Origin: Takifugu bimaculatus
Taxonomy: Eukaryota; Chordata; Actinopteri; Tetraodontiformes; Tetraodontidae
DNA length: 64,000 nucleotides
Direction of reading: 5' to 3'
NCBI GenBank assembly: GCA_004026145.2
Contig: CP034996.1
Location: forward strand, 4,193,081-4,257,080
Of this stretch, positions 22,980-35,230 are shown piece after piece; the stretch's first letter is position 1, and each line of letters opens with the position of its first letter. Position numbers and translations under genes: made by a program. The notes under the pieces are model-generated. The model was not told the DNA's origin, made no database searches, and saw nothing but the letters and a program-made list of their open reading frames with translations.

Positions 22980-24620
22980 CGCTCCACAGTTTTCAGGCCT
23001 CACACCCTTCGGGTTCTATGAATAAAGATTTGTTCCATCCTCATTGGCTGTCTTCTGTCTGCCTTCGGGTCCAATCTAAACATAGACTCAACGGAACAAT
23101 CAGATGCTAGCAGGTTAGCATTACTCTGGTGAGGTATTTTTTTGTCGCAGTGTTCCTTCGTTTTTGACCTCAACCATTAACTTACCAACAAGAGAAAGAT
23201 CAGGGTGGCAAAATGGGCCTCAGCGTCAATGAAAGACAGACTACAGACTTGTAGAGGAGCAGACTTTGCCATTGGTCTAGGGTGGTGAAGCAGCAGCAAA
23301 AGGGAGCTGAAGGATGAGATGCCAGACCTCAAGACCCTAACCGCCCTTACTGCACGCCTAGACGACCATCTCAGGGACAGACGGAGGGATCAGGTTTTCA
23401 TCCAGGATGACTTTCTCGACATTGACTATCGATCCCTTAACAACACCACCACCAAGCATAAGTACCCATTAACCCCCTTCCACAGGGCTTTTAGTCCACT
23501 CTAAAGAGCCTGGATCTGAATACCTGGTGACGCTCTTCAGCTTTAACCATGCACCTGTCTCTAGTCTGTCTCTAGTCAACAATGTTAGATCCCTCTTCGT
23601 TGCCCTCAAAGACATTGTCATCTCTGACATTAATGGGGAACATATCCAACATGTCTACCTAGTGTCCCAGTACCTTCTCATGAATAAACGTTTTGTAAAA
23701 CGAGAGAGGTCCTCTTTTCTGGGTTCATCCTTGGACAGGGACAATTCTCGTCTGAACCGTCACAATGTTTCTTGGGTTTTGCTAATTTTTTACCGTTGCT
23801 TCATTTGCGATTAAAGCAAAGTTGCCGCACCTCTCACCAAACATTCCTCCAACCTGAATGTTTTCCAGTGGTCCGATGAGGACACGGTTTAGGTCCGCTC
23901 CCCATCCTTTCACACCCGGATCCCTGTCACCAGTTTTGTGGACAAGATGCTATTCTTTCCCCGCATGACTACCAAAAGCTCCATCTCTGCATCTTCTACA
24001 GAGATACATCTTCTACAGGCTACGTTGGAGGTAAACTACAATGTGGGGAATAGAGACTTGCTCGTGGTTGTCATAGCTTTGCAGGAGACTCTTGCTGGAG
24101 GGGTCCATCTAGCCATTAGTGGTCTGGACCAACCACAAGGACCCGTCTTACCTTAGGAACACTAAGTGGGTAAACCTCCAGCAAGCTCGGTGGGTGCTCT
24201 TTCTAGCCTGTTTTAAATTCTCTCTCATGTACTGCCCAGGTTCCAGTCACATCAAGCCGGGTGCCCTGTCTTGCCGGTTTTCCCGGACCTTTCCAGCTCA
24301 GAACCTGGTTCCATCCTGCCTCACTACTGCATTGAGGAGGTGCTTCCTGGAAAATGGACAAGAGGGTTTTGGAGGTGCAACCAACAACTCTACTCCAGTG
24401 GCTTTTTGTCCCTAAATCTGTCCGCTCTAACGTTCCACATTGGGGGCTTTCTTCCAGGTTCACGTGTCATCAAGGCCTCACCCAGACCCAGATTTCCTTA
24501 GGAAACACTTCTGGTGGATTGAGACTTTTTCCCATGTGATGAATGCAGACCTAGACCTGAGACTCAAGGCTGAGGGAACCATTCTGGCAATGGTGTCTAA
24601 ACAGGGTGTGCCATAACCCG
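22980..24620 (+). mobile_element. Decayed Ty3/gypsy LTR-retrotransposon pol remnant (unit A)
   Basis: Broken frames in pol order. At 23319-23504 there is a gag-like piece with a LDDHLRDRRR motif. At 23600-23740 a reverse-transcriptase piece has GEHIQHV. At 24000-24290 an RNase H piece has GNRDLLVV and ARWVLFLACFKFSLMYCPGS. At 24390-24540 there is a histidine/cysteine integrase-zinc-finger-like piece. Stops and frameshifts abound and no LTR pair was seen. It lies exactly between the 3' ends of rnf43 and hpd. Nothing functional is expected. Confidence 0.7.
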
Positions 24621-24953
24621 GTCCAAACTAGCCGGGTTTCCTGTCGTCCCAGGCAGAAACTGCTTTTTACCAAGGCAAGTGTGAACCCAGGTGAGTGGGT
24701 TATTTACTTGGTAGATCAGAAAACCTGGCTTTTTTCAACATCCCTCACTTCAAGCCAACTTCAAACTCCTTCACTCCTGTCATCACTGGGCATGAGGGTG
24801 GTAGAGCGGCTGGCTTAAATATTTGTCTGAGTCCAGTTGATCACAGCATGCTGAGTTTCACATTTAGCCTCCTCAGCTGTCTCCTGGCAACAATGTAAGC
24901 ATAGATTTCAACTGTCCCAAACACACATGGCTACCCACATGAACAAGCATAAC

Positions 24954-24959
24954 TTTATT
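24954..24959 (-). terminator. hpd-A poly(A) signal
   Basis: AATAAA on the minus strand about 170 bp past the hpd stop codon, consistent with a short 3' UTR. The same site in unit B is at 53877-53882. Confidence 0.6.
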
Positions 24960-25126
24960 TAGCTGGGCAGCATACAATCAGCAGACACCTCAGAGTATAT
25001 CTGGGAGCACAGAGATAGATAGTCGACACTCCATATGCAGAATGGGTCTGCGGGAAGCTGCTGACTGCATCTGAAATATGTGGCCATATATAACAATCTA
25101 CGTAAGGTTCAGCAGCCGTAGGGGGA

Positions 25127-27850
25127 TCACTGGAAGCCTTTGGTCTGCCCTTGGTGTGTCAGCACTGTGAGGTTTCCCCTAGCATCTTGGTCCTTCTCAA
25201 TGGCCTCAAAGAGGGACTTGAAGTTTCCAGCTCCAAAGCCCTAGAACAGCCACAAACACACAAATAGGAAATAAAGCAGCCTCTTGTATTCACAATCTAT
25301 TCTAGCCCATTCTGAGATGATTATTTAGAGAAGGCTTGACAAATGGGTTTAATCTGATTTATCTTAATGTGAACATAAACATTTCAGTCAGTTTGAATGC
25401 AATTCTAAAATCTGGGATTCAAATCTGAAACCTGGTAGAGAATTTCCTCAGAACTTGTGAAATTATACACAGATCAAAAAGTGAAAATGGTCAGAAAATG
25501 AACCATTTGGTCTCGTCTTCTTCCCCACTTTAGTCCTTTCAGGGTCACGGGGAGGGAGCACGTATGTGTGAAGGCAGGTCCCCCCTTAGGTGAAGGCAGG
25601 TCCCCCCTTAGGTGAAGGCAGGTCCCCCCCTTAGGTGAAGGCAGGTCCCCCCCTTAGGTGAAGGCAGGTCCCCCCTTGGGTGAAGGCAGCCCCTCCCCCC
25701 TTAGGTGAAGGCAGGTCCCCCCTTGGGTGAAGGCAGGTCCCCCCCTTAGGTGAAGACAGGTCCCCCCCTTGGGTGAAGGCAGGTCCCCCCCTTAGGTGAA
25801 GGCAGCCCCCCCCCCCCTTGGGTGAAGGCAGGTCCCCCCCTGGGTGAAGGCAGGTCCCCCCTTGGTCAGCCGCCAGCTCATCGCAGGGTGCATTTGTGGG
25901 TTCGGTGCCTTGCTCAAGGGCACCTGGGCAGCTCTCTGAAGGTATACTGGCTCTACGACCAGAACACCTTCCATATTTTGTCTGCAATGGGACTTGAACC
26001 AAGAACCCTCCTCTTCTCACAGAATGAGCTACGTTCAAAGGGCTCTGAGAGATGCTTCACTGAGCTCCAGCATTGCTTTCTAACTTTCATGTCGTGAAAG
26101 ACTGGAGATTGACAACATGCCTGTTCTGACAGGAAGGATGGGGGTATAAGTGGAGTGCCACAGGGCACAACCTGATCCAAAGATCCCCCTCCCGGTTTAG
26201 CCTTTTAATCTGTACCTGTGACAGATTTACTGGCCTTTTCCAAGTGGGTGACTTTTATTCTGCTCACACCGGGTGACCAGGTGTCCTGGCCCAACTTCTT
26301 AAAGGGGTTCAAGGCAAGAAATATGACCAGAGCCTGATATATCCCATCGCACGTGCACAGTGATTATCCTCAGAACCACTTACAAAATGGTTTTTCCGCT
26401 GGATGACCTCCAGAAAGAGGGTTGGCCTGTCCTGCATGGGTTTGGTGAAGATTTGAAGGAGGTAGCCCTTGTCATCAAAATCAACCAAGATTCTCAGTTT
26501 CTGAAAAGAAAGAGAAGGTTTACAGGCGGGAAGACGAGTGAAAAGAGTGGAACCTTTACTCTCTCCCCACATGTGCTCACCTGTAGAACATCGAGGTCCT
26601 CCTCCACCTTGATCTTTGCCGTTTTGAGCTTCTGCCGCAGGTCGTCGTAGTAGGTGTCAGGTGCTGAAAGGAAGTCCATCCCTCGGGCACGCAGGTTCAC
26701 TATCTGGCTCAAAGATAAAAGGCAGCATGCTTGTCTTCACTTGCAGATTTGAGAGGGAAGCATCTGTATCAGGAGCCTCACAGCTTCAATGATGTTCGAG
26801 GTGTTGAGGGCGATGTGCTGCACGCCCGGTCCTCCGTTATAGTCCACGTATTCCTGTGAGGACAGAGACACAGGACAGCTGAAACCAGGCGGGACGCTGG
26901 TCCACATATTGCTCTTGTGTAGAGTTGAAAATCAAGCAGTTCCAAAAGGAAGGAAGCTCACCTGGATTTGTGAGATCCTTTTCCCCACGGCCGGCTCATT
27001 GATGGGCATCTTGATGGTCTCTTCATAATTAGCCACGACGATGGATCTCAGCGAACTGTAATCCGTGTAGATCTGTTTATCATCTATGGACCAGAACCGA
27101 TGGAACAGCAAACATTTCTGATACCTGGAATTTGAAGGGGAAAAGAGTGTGAGGACAACCTTATTTTCTGCTTAAATGTGACACTGAAAACAAGCGCGTT
27201 GGCCTTGATGTGGTCCTATCTGATAGTGAGGTGTTGATTGCACCCATTTATTTCACTCCACAGTCAAAATAAAAGTCATGAAACGTAGTTTCAGTGTAAA
27301 GAGGTCTTGTGGCATCAGATGTCCAAGGATGTGTAACATGGCTCTGAGAACGTTAGCAGTAAACACCAGCAGCTGAGCAGGGGACCACCTTTGACCCTCA
27401 TGGAGGACGTGCGCTCACCAGTCTGTGACGGGCACCATTTGATCATCTGGCTGATTTCCCACAATGTGATCGATAAAGCGCAGGCCTGCGGGGGGCCTAC
27501 CGGAGAGAGAGGAAGGGTCATCTTGGGTTAGCCCACAGAGAAAAGAGCTGCAGCCAGTTAGCTCTAATCCTTGGATTTGACTCACAGTTTTGCTAACAGA
27601 GGATCCTTGTACAGAGGCTCTTTGTAGCCTGGCAGGAAAAGGCCTGTGTAGGGGCCGAGGTACTCGATGAGGGTGTGCGTTGTGTCCCCATACTGCGGAA
27701 AACACACAAATGTGTGTCCAACACACATTTCCACTTTGATGTGTGTTCCTCCTGACGTACCGTTTGAATGATGGCGTACTTGACCTTCCCGTGGTCGTCC
27801 TGCTCCACCCAGGGCTCCCTGACCACCACGGCTCCTCGCTCCCTGGCCGT
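25127..27850 (-). CDS. hpd: hpd-A, 4-hydroxyphenylpyruvate dioxygenase, 5'-truncated but open
   Basis: HPD converts 4-hydroxyphenylpyruvate to homogentisate in tyrosine breakdown, using Fe(II). Exons in transcript order: 27850-27761, 27692-27586, 27496-27419, 27124-26962, 26853-26782, 26703-26581, 26500-26384, 25240-25127. All join in frame with GT-AG sites and end in TGA, giving about 288 residues of a protein usually near 390. The three iron ligands are present: His in IDHIVGNQ, His in GVQHIALN and Glu in LFLEVIQR. The first exon starts at TARERGAVVVREPW, so roughly 100 N-terminal residues are missing, and no matching exon was seen up to 29096. As it stands it has no start codon exon and is probably a fragment. 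Confidence 0.88.
25568..25865 (+). repeat. About 22-bp minisatellite in last hpd-A intron
   Basis: About 13 units of GGTGAAGGCAGGTCCCCCC plus TTA or TTG. The unit length varies (21-25) through the C run. Lies between exons 26500-26384 and 25240-25127. Confidence 0.93.
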
Positions 27851-29096
27851 CTGTGGGGGGAGAGCGTTTGGGATCAGCTTGAAACAGAGGAGCAACAGTG
27901 CGCTGGTGCGTGGAGGCGCCTCCTGGAAGCCCCCTAGTGGTGGCAGGCTGAACGGCCCGCTGCTCCTGTCCTATGTAACCTGACGCCTGGACTGAAACCG
28001 TGATTCAAACACAGACTTTATCTAAAACCTTGACTGAAGTTCAGAAGGTTCCACTTCAACTCTCTGGATCCAGTAAACACACATGTGGCAGGTTCTGGGG
28101 CAACATTAAAACATGACTCTGACACTCTTTTGTGCCTCTGATTCCAGAACAAGACCATTTATCTTTGCCCAATATTTCGTTTGAACATGTAATTCCTCAT
28201 TTACGGGAGCTCCAGCTGGGAACTTTTATTTAAACTATTCGTAGAATAATAATCCGGAATAATCTAAATTTATGCTAGAGGTGAACGGTGAGTTTACATG
28301 TGTTTAATCTCATCGATATCTTTTGCTGTTTAAGCTACTGAGAACTAGAGGAAAGATGGTTTAGAACATACATGACATGTTTTTATGATACGCTCTTTAT
28401 CTTTAAAATCACTGATGCATCAGGAAATGTGTCCAAAAAATGCAGCTAAGGTTTTATATCACAGCCATGATTTTATCTAATGATTCCAAGAAACCTTTCC
28501 TTCTTTTGAACACACTTGTCCAGTGTTCAAATGATAATGAAATCATTTGTGATGCATTAGAATAGGCCAGCAATTCACCAATATTTCTCCATCAACAACC
28601 GATGAAAGGACACAAACCAGACCTCTCAAACCTTTGCTCCAAATTGTTACTTTATGATTTAAGACAACTCATCAATGAAATGAAGCATAATTTGCTGTAT
28701 TTTGGTTGCATTTGCGTTGGGAATATTTGCACTTATTCTGGGCTTAGGTCCAATTAGGTCCACCTTTGTGCAGAGATTCAACAGGTCTCTGCTACTGGTC
28801 ACCACCCGCCATCTTCAGATCGTCCTGCTCCATCAGCGTCAAATATTTCCCCTTTGACTGGCAGGACTGCACGCTCAAATTCACGTATGCACGGGCAGGA
28901 TTTTTCATTGTTGTTTGAAACGCAGACAAACTCTGACATGATGTTTTAAACTGAGCTGAGTCAAGATTTTATAGAATCTAAACACATATGAGAGGAGAAA
29001 AAGGTGCAAAAATAAAATGCATGGTGCAGCTAAACTCTCCCAGTAGGAAAAAAGGCTTTTTCAATTCTGAACTGCATTTCCCATGTTGCCTTGCAG
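27851..29096. other. Junction between hpd-A and chrnd-A 5' sides
   Basis: Where the missing 5' exons of both genes would be expected, since the two genes point away from this gap in transcript-start sense. No HPD N-terminal or acetylcholine-receptor N-terminal exon is visible. A CTCF-like CCCCCTAGTGG lies near 27929. The rest is AT-rich unique sequence shared with unit B. Confidence 0.5.
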
Positions 29097-31876
29097 CTCT
29101 CTAACGTACAATGCCAAAGAGATCAGGTTGCTCCTGAAGGAAGACATAGTCATTGAAACCAAGTGGACGGTTGAATGGATCATTATTGATCCTGCAAGCT
29201 TTACAGGTAACCAAGTAAAGATTCATTTCCATTTATTTTTATTTTTTACTGCATCCAGTCCTGGAGCTTGTTGGGGACTTTCAGTGTACTGGATGCTGTT
29301 GATACATGCAGAGAAGTTGTTTTCACCAGAGCCTGAGCCTTCAGACTGGCTGCAGCTCCAACCAGACTGACAGTCATAACTTCATCACTTGTGTCTGAAC
29401 TCTGGCTTTGACCAACAGAGAATGGTGAGTGGGAGATCATCCACCGACCCGCCAAGAGAAACACCTACAAACACATTCCCATGGAGAGCAACAAGCATCA
29501 GGACATCACCTTCTACCTGGTCATCAGACGCAAACCTCTCTTCTACGTGGTCAACATCATCATCCCCTGCGTGCTCATCTCCTTCCTGGCCTCGCTGGTC
29601 TACTACCTGCCCGCAGACAGTCAGTGCAGAGTCACAGAACGTACTGAAGCCAGCGTCAGGCAGATGAACAGTCTGGGACCTTTTCAGAATCACAACTACA
29701 TGAACTGAGTTAACCTTCAACAGCACCCAAAGAATCAGACATTATAGCTGAATATCACGTCAGCACGGGACAACACAGCTAATAAAGCAGCAAACATCGG
29801 TAGTGGGCGGAGCTGAGGGGCCGCCATTAATCGAGAAACATTAATTAGCTCCCCAACAGATTTTTGAATATATTTTAAAAAGGATAATAAAAATGTGTGT
29901 GTGTGTGTAGGTGGTGAGAAGATGACACTGTCCATCTCGGTGCTGCTCGCTCAGTCTGTCTTCCTACTCTTGATCTCTCAAAGGCTCCAGAAACATCCAC
30001 GTCCGTTCCTCTTATTGTGAAGTAGGTAAACGCACCATTTACTCCACATCATTTACCTCTGAATCAGATATATTCTGCTTTTCCAAACTATATATACATT
30101 AGGGCTGCAGAACCAGGTGACAACCGGCTGAGATTTAAAAAATGGAAAACACCCGAGTGTGTTTGTGTGTTGAAGATATTTGATGTTCATCAAGGTGGTG
30201 GTGACGGTGGTGGTGCTGAACTGTGTGGTCGTCCTCAACCTCCACTTCAGGACGCCGAGCACGCACGTCATGTCTGAGTGGACCAAACAGGTAAGACACA
30301 CACATCCTGTTGTCCCTTTGTTGAACAGATGAACATCAGGATATATGAACATACGACTTATAACATATGAAAGAGGATATATGAACATGTGACTTAATAA
30401 CATATGAAAGAGGATATATGAACATATGACTTAATAACATATGAAAGAGGATATATGAACATATGACTTAATAACATATGAAAGAGGATATATGAACATG
30501 TGACTTAATAACATATGAAAGAGGATATATGAACATGTGACTTAATAACATGAAAGAGGATATATGAACATGTGACTTAATAACATATGAAAGAGGATAT
30601 ATGAACATGTGACTGAATAACATATGAAAGAGGATTTATGAACATGTGACTTAATAACATATGAAAGAGGATTTATGAACATGTGACTGAATAACATGAA
30701 AGAGGATTTATGAACATGTGACTTAATAACATATGAAAGAGGATTTATGAACATGTGACTTAATAACATATGAAAGAGGATTTATGAACATGTGACTTAA
30801 TAACATATGAAAGAGGATTTATGAACATGTGACTTAATAACATATGAAAGAGGATATATGAACATGTGACTTAATAACATATGAAAGAGGATATATGAAC
30901 ATATGACTTCATAACATATGAAAGAGGATATATGAACATGTGACTGAATAACATGAAAGAGGATATATGAACATGTGACTTAATAACACATGAAAGAGGA
31001 TATATGAACATGTGACTTAATAACATATGAAAGAGGATATATGAACATATGACTTAATAACATATGAAAGAGGATATATGAACATGTGACTTAATAACGT
31101 ATGAAAGAGGATATATGAACATGTGGTTTTCCCACTATAACACACACACACACACACACATCAGTATCAGTGTTCCAAATCCTGTTTTCTTTTTCTGCCA
31201 GCTCTTCCTCCAGCGATTACCCCACATCTTGCGCATGTCCCGCCCTGCTGAGGCAGAGCCGTACTGGGATTGAGCGTTACCGCGGCGATCCAGCTCAGTG
31301 GGCTCCATTGCCTCGGCTGAGGAGTACGACAGTGTGAAGTCCCGCAGTGAGCTGATGTTTGAGAAACAGTCTGGGAGACACGGACTGGTGACCCGAGTCA
31401 CACACGCTGCCAGGACGTTTCCAGAAACATTTAAACACATGAGATATAGAAGCATCAGTAGCTTCATTTGAGTTCTGAGCTTTGGTGTCTGTGTGGAGCT
31501 GTGAAACCACAAGAAGAGGGAGGAGCCATCAGCTGTACGCAGAGATCAAGCCGGCTGTGGATGGAGCCACTACATCATTAAACACATGCGCAACAAGAGC
31601 GACGACAATGAGCTCAGAGGGTTCAAACAGAGTCCTCAACCCAAAGTCTGATTTAAAAAGATCAAAAGTGGCGTAAATGTCTGGTCCTGACAGGAGAAGG
31701 ATAACTGGAGCGGCATCGCTCGTACAGTAGACCGACTCTGCCTCTTCCTGGTTACCCCGGTGATGACCTTTGTCACCGTAATCATCTTTCTGAGGGGAAT
31801 CTGTAACCAACCACCTCATCTGCCCTTCAAAGGAGCCCCGCATGACTCCAGAGAGGAGAACCCACGCCTGCTGTGA
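29097..31876 (+). pseudogene. chrnd: chrnd-A, nicotinic acetylcholine receptor delta subunit, 5'-truncated pseudogene
   Basis: The delta subunit belongs to the muscle ligand-gated cation channel. Exons: 29097-29206 (LTYNAKEIR), 29419-29619 (RRKPLFYVVNIIIPCVLISF, start of M1), 29911-30021 (M2, SISVLLAQSVFLLLIS), 30176-30290 (M3, LNLHFRTPSTHVMSEW), 31202 to about 31387 (SRSELMFEKQSGRHGL), about 31515-31612 (YAEIKPAVDGA), 31694-31876 (M4, ARTVDRLCLFLVTPVM). Lesions shared with unit B: one C lost after QRL in M2, about 4 bp lost after PAVDGA, and CT in place of the donor GT at 31613. Private lesion: TGA at 31271-31273 where unit B has GGA. The signal peptide and most of the ligand-binding domain are absent. 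The EEYDSVKSRSELMFEKQS stretch favours delta over gamma. Confidence 0.88.
30340..31125 (+). repeat. 37-bp minisatellite in chrnd-A intron, about 21 units
   Basis: Head-to-tail units built of ATATGAAAGAGGATATATG plus AACATGTGACTTAATAAC, with variants (TTTATG, GACTGA, 2-bp deletions). Lies between exons 30176-30290 and 31202 onward. It gives open minus-strand frames that are not genes. Confidence 0.96.
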
Positions 31877-33858
31877 TGCACACACACAGCCAGGGCTTTT
31901 TCCATCGCCATCGCTTCTCTGGGGGAAATGTTGCATTTCTTTATCTTAATAACAACAAATCTTTAGTTTGTTCTATAGGAGCTCCATATGTTTAGTGTCA
32001 AAGACTTCTTAGATTGTGTTCGTTGCTGGCACATAAAGAAAAATGCTTTGATTTTACTATAGTGACACAAACCCATCTCAACACTGTTTTTTATATCCTC
32101 TATATTATTGTGCGTAGTCTGTGTAACTGTTGTGCTTTATTTCTGCTGGCTTCTTTAATGGGATGTAAACCAGCCTGACATAATACCAGTTGAGTGCTTT
32201 ATTTGATGTTGCCAAAGGTTTAAAAACAGCCTGACAGAATAAGAAATTGTGAAAATTTAGAGGATGAATTATACCTGGTGGTATCTGATCTTGAATGGCA
32301 AATTTTAGAGTATTTTATAGGGAAGTGAAATAATGTTTGGACCTCTTATCAGGCAAAGAGAAAGTTGTTAAGAACTGCTCTAAAAACACCACCTCAGGGG
32401 GACTATATCCAAATCTCTCCGTTTACTGATGGGACGTTGAAACGTCAATACGCGGATTCATACATTTAGAACTGGACGTTGCACCAGAACTGGAAGCGCG
32501 GACTGATACATTTTTAACAGCGGTCCTGCTTCAGCCCTCCGGGGCTTAATAACAAAATACGAAAAATACCAAAATTTTAATTTTGGAAACATTGTTGTCG
32601 GTTGTTCGACTTGCCGGCTTTTGCGAAATTGCTAAATACGCGCTAGCATGCATGTTTTAAGCTATGGTAGCGGTATGTTTTACCATGCCCGCGCCCTATA
32701 ATCCGGAGCGCCTGATGTATGTGTTAAATACAGAAATAGCACCCGTAACTGAGGCTGCACCTTTTAATACGGTGCGCCCTTTGGTCGCGAACATACGGTA
32801 TATAGAACATAGGGCACGTTTGTGCGTGATATCACTCCGCGTCTGCGCAACGACCACAACCTCCTATCTTTAGTATTGCTGCGCCAACTGGTGGTCTTTT
32901 GGGTTGAGGGTAACGGTGATCTATATGTAGCTATATGTAGCTATAGCGTCATTGGCCTCCACTCCAGCCACTCCTGGTAGTTCCTCAAAAACACTGAGTT
33001 TCTAGTGGATGCACAATCTGTGGAAGCCAACATAGAAACTTCTGAAGAGCCAAAGCTCTTGCAACAAAAATATAGTCCCCAATTAGGTTGTTTTGTTATC
33101 ACGCGACCCCGTCCCCATTATCTTAAGAGAATATAAAAGAATGAGTGGAGACAGAAGAGAGAATGAGACGTTTTTGGCGCGTGTCGCTCTTGATTTAGTG
33201 TTTATTTTTGCAGTAAACTTAAAGGAGGCCTTTTCCCTTTATGTTTGATTCCATTTAAGCTGATATTCCATTCTTGACATCTTTAAATTTACACTATTCA
33301 TGGGAGTTTTATTTGGTCATTTTGCTTCTTTTTATTTCCTATTTCCCACATTTATTCATAGTTTTTATTAGATTGCAATCAATCCTATAACATTGAACAG
33401 ACTGACTAAAGTCAAATGAGCTGCGGTTCCCACCGATAGCCGTCATTCTGATGGGTTTTTGCTGGCTGCAGCTGAAATATTCCAATGCTCCATGTCACAG
33501 AGACAGTAAATACTAAACCCTAAAGATTCTGAAGGCATGATGTAAAATAGTAACGTATAATACAGACATTTGAAGAGACAATTAAGAGAATGTTTCCATG
33601 CTTCTAAGAGTGGCCGAGGAGCCATTTAGAACTTTATAAAGAAGCATTGTGTGATACCAGGAACTAATTTAACTTCAAGGCGAAGCTGCTTCTGCTTTGT
33701 CGACCATCGACTGATCTCCTGAAAGTCCACCAGCGCTTTTTAAAAACTGAATTCTTCATCTATGGAGGGAGTGGACGGCAGATGTTTCCACAGATGCTCT
33801 TCACCAGTGGTCAGTGAGTGATGCAGCAGATGAGCGGGAGGTGACTGGCTTCAACCAG
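31877..33858. other. Spacer between chrnd-A and NLR-B
   Basis: No gene recognised. A GC-richer block at about 32395-32900 (CGCGCTAGCATGCATG; ACGGTGCGCCCTTT) looks like an old non-autonomous DNA element, but I could not define terminal repeats. Near 33130 a TATAAAAG box precedes a short GA-rich stretch, recalling an LTR promoter. Both are present in unit B near 61705-62520. Confidence 0.4.
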
Positions 33859-34039
33859 CTACTGTCTCAATGTCTCCAGCCCATAGTCTGGATTCTCTAC
33901 GAGATCAGACAGCAGCTTCACTCCTGGATCCTGCAGCTGGTTCCAACTCAGGTCCAGTTTTCTGAGATGGGAGGGATTGGACCTCAGCGCCGAGGCCAGA
34001 GAGCCACAGCTGATCTCTGATAAGCTGCAGCTACTTAAT
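33859..34039 (-). CDS. NLR-B terminal LRR exon with stop
   Basis: 181 bp including TAG at 33861-33859. It begins LSSCSLSEISCGSLASAL, continues through an LRR (LRKLDLSWNQLQDPGVKLL) and ends GLETLRQ. The acceptor TTATTTAG is at 34040. Unit C has a different, longer tail. Confidence 0.82.
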
Positions 34040-34570
34040 CTAAATAAAGAAGGGAAACTTTTATAAGGTTATAAGTGAAACCAGTATTCATCTGAAAGGT
34101 TAATCAAAGGCATGATCTGTAAATATTTAATTTAGTTACAGGTTAAAAAATGATAGTAATATGTAATGACCACAATTCCAACCTCTCAGGTTTGCACTGT
34201 TCCAAAGGAGAATCTATATTGTTCTGGCCCTCACTCTTCCCAGGTTCTCCCACCTCTTTCCCTCCCATCTCATCATGGAGATCCATCTCACCTGTGGCTC
34301 ATCTTTAAAGGCACAACCTGTCTTAGATGACTTCCTGTCTCCCTCACCATCTCCCTCCTCGTTGGCTGGTGTCTACCAGGCACCCTCACCTAGTTTTGTC
34401 TAATTTTGGTTACCATCTGTGGGCTTTTTCATTGTCCTTAAATCAGTTTATCATGAATAAGTGGTCCCTGTGTGGCCCTCCCTTCTGAAGGAACTGGGCA
34501 CAACACACACACTCAGAAAGTGTGAGGACCCTCGGATGGAATAATGGACATTTTTGAGAATGGTGTTTAC

Positions 34571-34744
34571 CTCAGAGTTTCCAGTCGGCAGTTTGGATCC
34601 TGGAGAAAACCACAGAGCAGCTTCACTCCTGAATCCTGCAGCTGGTTCTGACTCAGGTCCAGTTCTCTGAGATGGGAGGGATTGGACCTCAGCGCCGAGG
34701 CCAGAGAGCCACAGCTGATCTCTGATAAGCTGCAGTCACTCAAT
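34571..34744 (-). CDS. NLR-B LRR exon
   Basis: 174 bp, open, encoding the LRR signature LRELDLSQNQLQDSGVKLL and ending NCRLETLR. Donor GTAAAC, acceptor TTTTCAG. Confidence 0.87.
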
Positions 34745-34950
34745 CTGAAAAATGCAGGATGAGGTTATACGGTGCAGGTCTGCATGTGATCTGCGTCAGT
34801 ACTAAACCTACGTTAGTTCTTAGTTGGGTCAGACCTGAATTCACGATATTCCAAGGAATTTTTTTAATGTGGTGCATCACAGCAGTGTTGAGAACAGCCT
34901 CACTTCACCATCTTAGCAGCTGGTATATAGGTAGAAAAATGAAGACTGAC

Positions 34951-35124
34951 CTGAGCCTCTCCAGTTTACAGTTTGGACTCTCCAGTCCAGAACAGAGCCG
35001 CTTCACTCCTGAATCCTGCAACGGGTTGTGGCTCAGGTCCAGAACCCTCAGATGGGAGAGGTTGGACTTCAGAGCTGAGGCTACAGAATCACAGCTGGTC
35101 TCTGATAAACTGCAGCGACTTAGG
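34951..35124 (-). CDS. NLR-B LRR exon
   Basis: 174 bp, open, donor GTCAGT and acceptor TATTTTAG. Same phase as its neighbours, so whole exons can be gained or lost without shifting the frame. Confidence 0.85.
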
Positions 35125-35230
35125 CTAAAATAACAATTATTTTGAGAGAAGACAAATAAAAATCAAACACGTAAACATTTATTGTCTAACTAGTTACACC
35201 TGGGAAAGTACTGGATCATCTCTGACTGAC

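Larger units (their letters stand above)
1..34004. repeat. Tandem segmental duplication, unit A
   Basis: First of three collinear copies. The opening bases match the sequence starting at 34005 and again at 63318, giving periods of 34004 and 29313 bp. The boundaries used here are simply the window start; the true unit edges cannot be fixed from this window. The order NLR, rnf43, gypsy remnant, hpd, chrnd is repeated in unit B with near-identical coding and intron sequence. The extra length of unit A comes mainly from a Rex3 LINE (about 3.4 kb), a 1.7-kb segment at 1553-3231, a SINE, about 0.9 kb of gypsy sequence and a longer 22-bp minisatellite. It is partly offset by a much shorter GTGTGTCTCA array. 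Confidence 0.93.

Noticed and set aside
30340..31125. CRISPR-like regular repeats
   Set aside because: Units are head-to-tail with no spacers, in an animal intron; it is a minisatellite.
29097..31876. chrng (gamma) instead of chrnd
   Set aside because: The SRSELMFEKQS-RHGL cytoplasmic stretch and KPAVDGA segment fit the delta subunit better; gamma is not fully excluded.
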